Of a DNA stretch of 45,782 bases, positions 41,398 through 45,782 are shown one piece after another. Position 1 is the stretch's first letter. The number at the start of each line of letters is the position of its first letter. The DNA is from Chalciporus piperatus. Its lineage: Eukaryota > Basidiomycota > Agaricomycetes > Boletales > Boletaceae. Both the position numbers and the translations under genes were made by a program. The notes under the pieces were generated by a model that ran no database searches, was not told the DNA's origin, and was given only the letters and a program-made list of their open reading frames with translations. The stretch covers positions 1 through 45,782 of the forward strand of contig JBBPTG010000196.1 of the NCBI GenBank assembly GCA_038093975.1. Direction: 5' to 3'.

Positions 41398-42593
41398 GCC
41401 GCTTTGCCTTTTCCCTTCATCTCGATATCTTTCATATCATAGAAGTAAGCCTTCATTTCTTCGAATGAACGGCCTTCAAGAGCGCTAGATTCGGTAGATA
41501 GTTCTCTTACTTGCCTTTTCTGAAGTTTGCAGGCACGTTTGTGTTCGCCTCGTGACCAACCACAGCCCTTGCATTTGGTACTAGGTACCGGACATTGCTG
41601 TTTCGGATGTCCCGGTTTCCCACAGTTCCAACAATTTCCTTGTTTCTTTTCTTTGAAATTGCTTGTGGCCGCTTTTACGACAGATGGTGCTTCTTCTTCT
41701 TCCACAATCTCTCCTTCTTCGATTTCGGCAGAACCTATATCCATTGGGGCACCACGACCCGGCTGTGTGCCCGTGTTGGTATATTTGTATCGCGGGGTAT
41801 CACCTGCGGTTCCTGTCTTGATCATGGAGATAAGCTGTTTTCTTCCTGCAAGGAGGCGTAATTCTTCGACGTATGTATCATATTTGTCGAGCCGTCCTTT
41901 TTCCATTAAGATCCGGTGTGTGATCTCTGGATCTGCGTTTAGTTCCAGAAGTTTGATGTGTCTCGCGTCATCCCAGTCGTCCATGAGACGATGCGTCTGG
42001 AACGTGGTAAGGAATTTCTCCATAGACATCTTGCCTTGTTTCAAATTCTTGATCTGATTGCGGTGATATTCCACTTCATTACCCGAGCGGAATTGATCAG
42101 TGATTCGTTTATGGAACTCGGCGGAAGTATAGGTAGTTCCATTCTCTAAGATGTCATGTGTCATGGCTGGTGAGAAAGTAGCGGCGTCTCCTCCTGTCAT
42201 GCGACTAAGGATAGCTCTGATCGCCGTCATTCCGGTTAACACAGTATTGTTTTCATCTAGCCATGCGCGGACTCTTGTCCACCATTCTTCGAACTTCTTT
42301 CCTCTAGATCCATCATAGTCTCCTGGATCTTTGACGATTTTGGATAACTTAGGTCCGCTAGGTCCGACCGTAGGAGCTGGAATTGCGCCAGGCACTTGGA
42401 TGGCTTGCACTTGCGCCTCAAGCTGCAAGACATTATTGTTTAGACTTTGATTTATTCTTTGAGCGTTGGTAAGCTGATCCGCCATTGTTTCCAACGTGAG
42501 TCTCAACTGCGTTCCAAGATTTCGTATGGACGCATCACGATGATTGAGAATGGCTGTTAAGGCAGCTGCTAAGTCTGGAGCGAGAACTGACAT
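41394..42593 (-). CDS. Element C: gag polyprotein
   Basis: This 399-residue ORF runs from ATG 42591-42593 to TGA 41394-41396. The N-terminal part has a coiled-coil-like stretch, then the retrotransposon gag core (IVKDPGDYDGSRGKKFEEWW ... QFRSGNEVEYHRNQIKNLKQ). TNTGTQPGRGAPMDIGSAE follows, with a CCHC knuckle CWNCGKPGHPKQQC and a second Cys-rich unit (CKGCGWSRGEHKRAC). It forms the virus-like particle. The last codons contain GGGAAAA in the correct register for -1 slippage into the pol frame. Confidence 0.9.
   Translation of the reverse strand: MSVLAPDLAAALTAILNHRDASIRNLGTQLRLTLETMADQLTNAQRINQSLNNNVLQLEAQVQAIQVPGAIPAPTVGPSGPKLSKIVKDPGDYDGSRGKKFEEWWTRVRAWLDENNTVLTGMTAIRAILSRMTGGDAATFSPAMTHDILENGTTYTSAEFHKRITDQFRSGNEVEYHRNQIKNLKQGKMSMEKFLTTFQTHRLMDDWDDARHIKLLELNADPEITHRILMEKGRLDKYDTYVEELRLLAGRKQLISMIKTGTAGDTPRYKYTNTGTQPGRGAPMDIGSAEIEEGEIVEEEEAPSVVKAATSNFKEKKQGNCWNCGKPGHPKQQCPVPSTKCKGCGWSRGEHKRACKLQKRQVRELSTESSALEGRSFEEMKAYFYDMKDIEMKGKGKAA
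41409..41415 (-). promoter_or_regulatory. Candidate -1 frameshift heptamer (GGGAAAA)
   Basis: On the minus strand, gag frame AAG GGA AAA contains G GGA AAA, a heptamer of the X XXY YYZ form, 12 nt before the gag stop. The pol frame lies at -1 and is open across the overlap. No clear downstream pseudoknot was worked out. Confidence 0.4.
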
Positions 42594-42637
42594 TCTTGAT
42601 GCACTAGAATGGAAGAGATAAAAACTAGATTTTTATT

Positions 42638-43859
42638 TCAGATCTCCTGAGATCCTTCAAGGGTTTCTCCTGATAACGAAGCAGGGGCGTCTCTCTGATA
42701 AGGTGGCGGTGGAATGCTTCTTCTGATGGAATGAGGCGCGGGATAGTACAGTTGCACTCCTGGCGCGTTTGTTTCTCTTAGTCCTCCTTCTTCTTCGCTA
42801 TCTGAGTCTACTAATCCTGGCACTGATTCCCTATCCTCTTCTTCAAGTTCCGCTTGTGATATAACAGGGGAAAGGGGAGGAGTAGGTGGTGCTACTGGAC
42901 GGTTCCTGTGAGATACTAGTATGTAGGCGAAGTCAAAGGTAACGCGACGGTCGTCTGAGAGAATTTCGTGGCCGAAGATGAGGTATGAAAGTAGCAGGAA
43001 GGCCTGTAAGCTGTACTGGACGAATCTTCCTAAGGGGTACAAGAGGCTTATGGCAGCGAGTGCGGCGAGTAGGACGCGGGGTTGGTACTCTCTCCTTAAT
43101 ACGAATATCGGCGTCCTCTGGGATACCTCTAAGTAGCCTGTCGCTTCGTCGGCGTTGACGTACCCGATCGTCAATGTTCTCTCGAATCGCCTTCTCTCCT
43201 GCCGGTGATATAAGCGTGTGATAGATAGCGCTACGGAAACTTTGCGTACGACCAGAGACTCCAAGGGGGAATCTGTGTTGAAGAGCAAGAATATCCTCGT
43301 CGACGGTGGTCCAATCAACGGGCTCCGCGAGCGGGGTTGGGGCTCTGGGAATGGAGGAGGCACGGTAGAATAACTCTTCAACGCCGAAGGCGTCGGCTAG
43401 TATCTGCTGGGGGTTGGGCGGCGGCGATGCCCGAATAGCCTCGATAGGCGGGAGTGATGGATATCGACGACGGTCGATCTGGAGATCGACGGGGTTAACA
43501 GTCGATACGTGACGTGGGTAAGGGGGAATTACCGGTTCTTCCAACCAATCAACGTAGAGGTCGGAGTAATCAGGCCTTGGCGCGATTGGCACTGAGTACT
43601 GTTCGATGAATCTCCTCTCTTCTTCTTCGAATCGCGCCCGAGTACGAGCGACTTCTTCCTGAACACGAGCGTTCTCTCGCTCGAGATCCGCGATGATGTT
43701 GGTAAAGGCTGGATATGCCTCTACAGCGTTTCCGAGCTTCGCGATGACGTTGAGGAAGTCGGGGTTGTTCTCGACGGCGGGGAGATCAAGTATACCGTTC
43801 CACTGGATGGAAGGTACAGGGGACGCGGCGCGCTGAGATGCGGCGGGGTTGCTCGACAC
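42638..43859 (-). CDS. Element C: pre-gag membrane protein, two frames joined by a 46-nt intron
   Basis: Two overlapping minus-strand frames lie between the primer site and gag. The first starts at ATG 43857-43859 and has a charged coiled-coil region (REVNARVQEEVARTRARFEE-like, about residues 60-90) and a Pro-rich middle. The second has no useful ATG. Removing GT-AG segment 43118-43163 (gtacgt...cccag, 46 nt) joins ENIDDR to RTPIFVLRREYQP in phase. It yields about 391 residues with two hydrophobic stretches (VLLAALAAISLLYPLGRFV and YSLQAFLLLSYLIFG) and an acidic, Pro-rich C-terminus. The join is inferred from splice consensus and frame agreement. Alternatively the second frame is reached by +1 frameshifting. 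No homologous family is recognised. Confidence 0.55.
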
Positions 43860-43990
43860 TTATTCAAAAACAAGGTCAGCGATGACAAGGCGCGAACAAG
43901 CAGCGCGGTACCCACTAGTGATCAACGGTTTGAAGTGGCGTACAAGAACACGTGTGGTAGCGACGAGACGCTAAGACAAAAGAAAATATT

Positions 43991-44001
43991 AGTCTTGTTC
44001 T
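43991..44001 (-). promoter_or_regulatory. Self-primer binding site of element C
   Basis: On the minus strand AGAACAAGACT lies 2 nt inside the 5' LTR. It is the exact reverse complement of AGTCTTGTTCT at 44095-44105 within the LTR, about 35 nt downstream of the TATA box. No tRNA 3'-end match (TGG-initial) is seen at this place. Tf1-type self-priming is the natural reading. Confidence 0.7.
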
Positions 44002-44003
44002 AA

Positions 44004-44480
44004 TGAAACGACTCAACTCAACTAAGAGCTAAGACTCACACTAGACAATAGCGAGCCGATGAACTTGGCTGAGGTTCGATGAGGAAACTCCAGGAGAACA
44101 AGACTGGGGAGTCCAGTGCTTGTCGACCCGGGTTTATATACTATTGTCAATGTTTGTACATGTTGTGGCTAAACCTTATTGTAGGTGACTGGGTATGACT
44201 CATACTGACTACTAGCCAATGGCGTAACTAGCTCTACTGCGGAATGAGTAAGCGTGAGTCATATGATGAGTAATGCTGACTGATGCTGACGAGTGAGCAG
44301 TGAGTCATCAGTTAGCAAGCGAAGGTCTAGACCTAGCTTATGTAAGTAAGTCACGTGATGCGATAAGATAAGATAACAAACGAGAAAGTGAAACGACTAA
44401 GTCCAAGAAACGAAGAGAAACCTAGTAAGCGTAATGGAGTGTAGGCATGATTAGGATAAGGAAATGGAGCGTTCGTAACA
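44004..44480 (-). repeat. 5' LTR of element C
   Basis: This LTR is 477 bp. On the minus strand it carries TATATAAA (44133-44140), then the segment AGTCTTGTTCT (44095-44105) near the expected RNA start, and ends GAGTCGTTTCA. Confidence 0.9.
44133..44140 (-). promoter_or_regulatory. TATA box of element C 5' LTR
   Basis: TATATAAA on the minus strand, inside the LTR and upstream of the putative transcript start. Equivalent boxes occur in the LTRs of elements A, B and D. Confidence 0.65.
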
Positions 44481-45029
44481 CTTCTGTCGCAAGGGATTCT
44501 TTCTCCGAGCCTTGAACTTCAGAATGTGGGCGTTTGCTGGCAGGGCCGGAAGCTGATGTAGCGCCAACGAGTTTTCTCTTGCTGGAGGACATTCTAGTCT
44601 GCGTCGGCTGATTAGTAGCCTTATGTTGAGTAACCGACAAGAGCTTGAGCGACGGGGAAAATGCGCGGGCCGTTTGTTGTTGTTCCAAGAGAAGCGGAGT
44701 TGACAGTAGACCCTCCTCATCCTTCGCCTGTTGGCGAAAGCGCTGTTTAGCCTCCAGGAACTCTTTTTCTGTCACGCGATCATCGGTCCAATGGTCCTGA
44801 ATGCCATCCCGCATTTCTTTCAAGATGTCGATAAAGATTTGGTGAGTTATGGTCCTTGGAGGAACATGTATTAAGGGGTTTTGAGGGTCGGGAACCCAGT
44901 GGAAGTGCTTCCTTAATTTTTCCATACCCTGGGCGAAGACTTGGCCAGCTGGGTTTAATCTCCAATATGGCGCCATGCATTTGTTGAGCAGGACGTCCCC
45001 GATGGTGGTTGACTTCTCATTGAAGACGG
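44481..45029 (-). pseudogene. Captured ORF fragment between two LTRs, unknown family
   Basis: A minus-strand frame is open over the whole 549 bp between LTR D and LTR C, about 180 codons with no ATG of its own at the edge (TVFNEKSTTIGDVLLNKCMA, then PYWRLNPAGQVFAQGMEKLR). It is charged, with an R/K-rich C-terminal part (SSSKRKLVGAT, ASKRPHSE) that could be a nuclear localisation signal. The frame is cut by element D's LTR at its 5' side and by element C's LTR at its 3' side. No known domain is recognised. It is probably a host gene or part of another element destroyed by the insertions. Confidence 0.5.
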
Positions 45030-45497
45030 TGTTACGATCGTTCATTCTTTCCTTTCTCATTACCTTGTACTAAGTCCTAGTCGCTGGTTCGAGTCCTGCC
45101 TAGGCCCCTTATTTCTTGCTTGCTTTAGTCAGCGGATGTTCTTCGATGTTCTTTCACATTCCATACTTCGTCATCGCTGACTCGTACTCTTACCAAGCAT
45201 GACTCATTCCTATTCGTCATAGCTTGTTCTTACACATTCCAACCGGTTCCATGCCTGCCCTTAACTCGTTTCTCTACTTATATAAACCCTCGAGTTTCTC
45301 CTGTAACCTTAACTTAGACCTACGCAATCTAGCTTGGTCATTCCTTGCTTCCTGTGAACCCTCTGAGAGTCACCGTCCCACTCTTGAACGGACGCTAGGC
45401 CTTAACGTGGACATCCCATCGTTAGGCTACCTTTGAAACCCTTGCTTTGACTAGGCTTTTGTGTCTACGCTTTGACCTACCCGGCACAAGCGTAACA
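45030..45497 (+). repeat. 5' LTR of element D (A family)
   Basis: This 468-bp LTR runs TGTTACGATC to AGCGTAACA and is a close relative of 1760-2230. TATATAAA is at 45279-45286, followed at 45310-45321 by taacttagacct. The primer site and a gag-like frame follow, so this is the left LTR of a plus-strand element running out of the window. Confidence 0.88.
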
Positions 45498-45499
45498 AA

Positions 45500-45511
45500 A
45501 GGTCTAAGTTA
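45500..45511 (+). promoter_or_regulatory. Self-primer binding site of element D
   Basis: AGGTCTAAGTTA begins 2 nt after the LTR end. It is the exact 12-nt reverse complement of TAACTTAGACCT at 45310-45321, 31 nt downstream of the TATA box start. Spacing and arrangement are the same as in element C. Confidence 0.72.
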
Positions 45512-45536
45512 CCCCTGAAGGCTACCTTCGCTGTAG

Positions 45537-45782
45537 ACCTCCACCATTTCCCAACGACCTCGCCTCGACACCTCTCGCTGGGGCCCCCCACGAGAGACCG
45601 CTAATCCACAGAACCCCGAATCTTCTGACTCGGGCTCACCTGAAGAGGAAGACCCCTCTAACCCCTACGACACCTCGGATCTTTACGACGAACCAATCAC
45701 CACCCAAGAGGAACAAGAAGAAACTCTTCACCTCTCCCACGAATTTTCCTCAGCTGTAACCATCCCAAGGTCACCAACACCA
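45537..45782 (+). CDS. Element D: start of gag (partial, cut by window end)
   Basis: The frame is open for 82 codons to the window end and is rich in Pro, Ser, Asp and Glu (SSDSGSPEEEDPSNPYDTSD). It has no ATG and is preceded by an in-frame TAG. That TAG is also the end of a possible splice acceptor (cgctgtag), so translation may start in an upstream exon or further right. By position it is the gag leader or N-terminus. Confidence 0.45.

Larger units (their letters stand above)
36548..44480 (-). mobile_element. Element C: near-complete Ty3/Gypsy chromovirus
   Basis: This 7.93-kb element reads on the minus strand: 5' LTR 44004-44480, self-complementary primer site, spliced-looking pre-gag membrane ORF, gag, pol in the -1 frame, post-pol membrane ORF, polypurine tract, 3' LTR 36548-37019. 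The LTRs differ by roughly ten substitutions and two short indels by eye (about 2%). The only obvious lesion is one nonsense codon in reverse transcriptase. No target duplication is found (cattg left, cttct right). Confidence 0.9.

Overview
The window looks like repeat-rich nuclear DNA of a basidiomycete fungus, most likely an agaricomycete. The evidence is dense GT-AG introns of about 50-95 bp, fungal host genes (dihydroxyacetone kinase, Nug1-type nucleolar GTPase, bisphosphate nucleotidase, cytochrome P450, WD40 proteins) and several LTR retrotransposon families. No tRNA, rRNA or CRISPR was seen. All assignments are by eye; no database search was run.

Left part (1-7.0 kb): the 3' end of a Ty3/Gypsy chromovirus (element A, + strand: integrase tail, chromodomain, an extra CCHC zinc-knuckle ORF, 3' LTR) is inserted in the RNase H region of a second chromovirus (element B, +). 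B continues through integrase, a chromodomain broken by a nonsense codon and a deletion, an extra membrane-protein ORF and its 3' LTR. A frameshifted gag of a third element (E, - strand) follows.

Copia block (7.0-14.3 kb): a Ty1/Copia element with two 536-bp LTRs and a long open gag-pol frame abuts a dihydroxyacetone kinase gene that has lost its 5' end but keeps seven well-formed introns.

Duplication block (15.2-35.3 kb): modules carrying a WD40 beta-propeller gene, a P450 tail, a Nug1 GTPase and a Hal2/Met22-type nucleotidase are repeated with inversions and microdeletions. There are four WD40 copies, three GTPase copies (only 27.6-29.9 kb looks whole), two nucleotidase fragments and two P450 tails. 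One small membrane-protein gene (26.1-26.8 kb) is intact. A mitochondrial EF-G fragment and PD-(D/E)XK-like fragments are also present.

Right part (35.3-45.8 kb): a solo LTR with a perfect 5-bp target duplication, a 33-bp minisatellite, then a nearly complete chromovirus (element C, - strand, 7.9 kb), a captured ORF fragment, and the 5' LTR and gag start of another A-family element (D, +).

The most interesting system is the chromovirus set. Elements C and D each have, 2 nt inside the 5' LTR, an 11-12 nt primer site exactly complementary to sequence about 31-35 nt downstream of the LTR TATA box. This is the architecture expected for Tf1-type self-priming. C carries two predicted membrane-protein genes around gag-pol, one apparently joined by a 46-nt intron; the one after pol has a recognisable relative in B.
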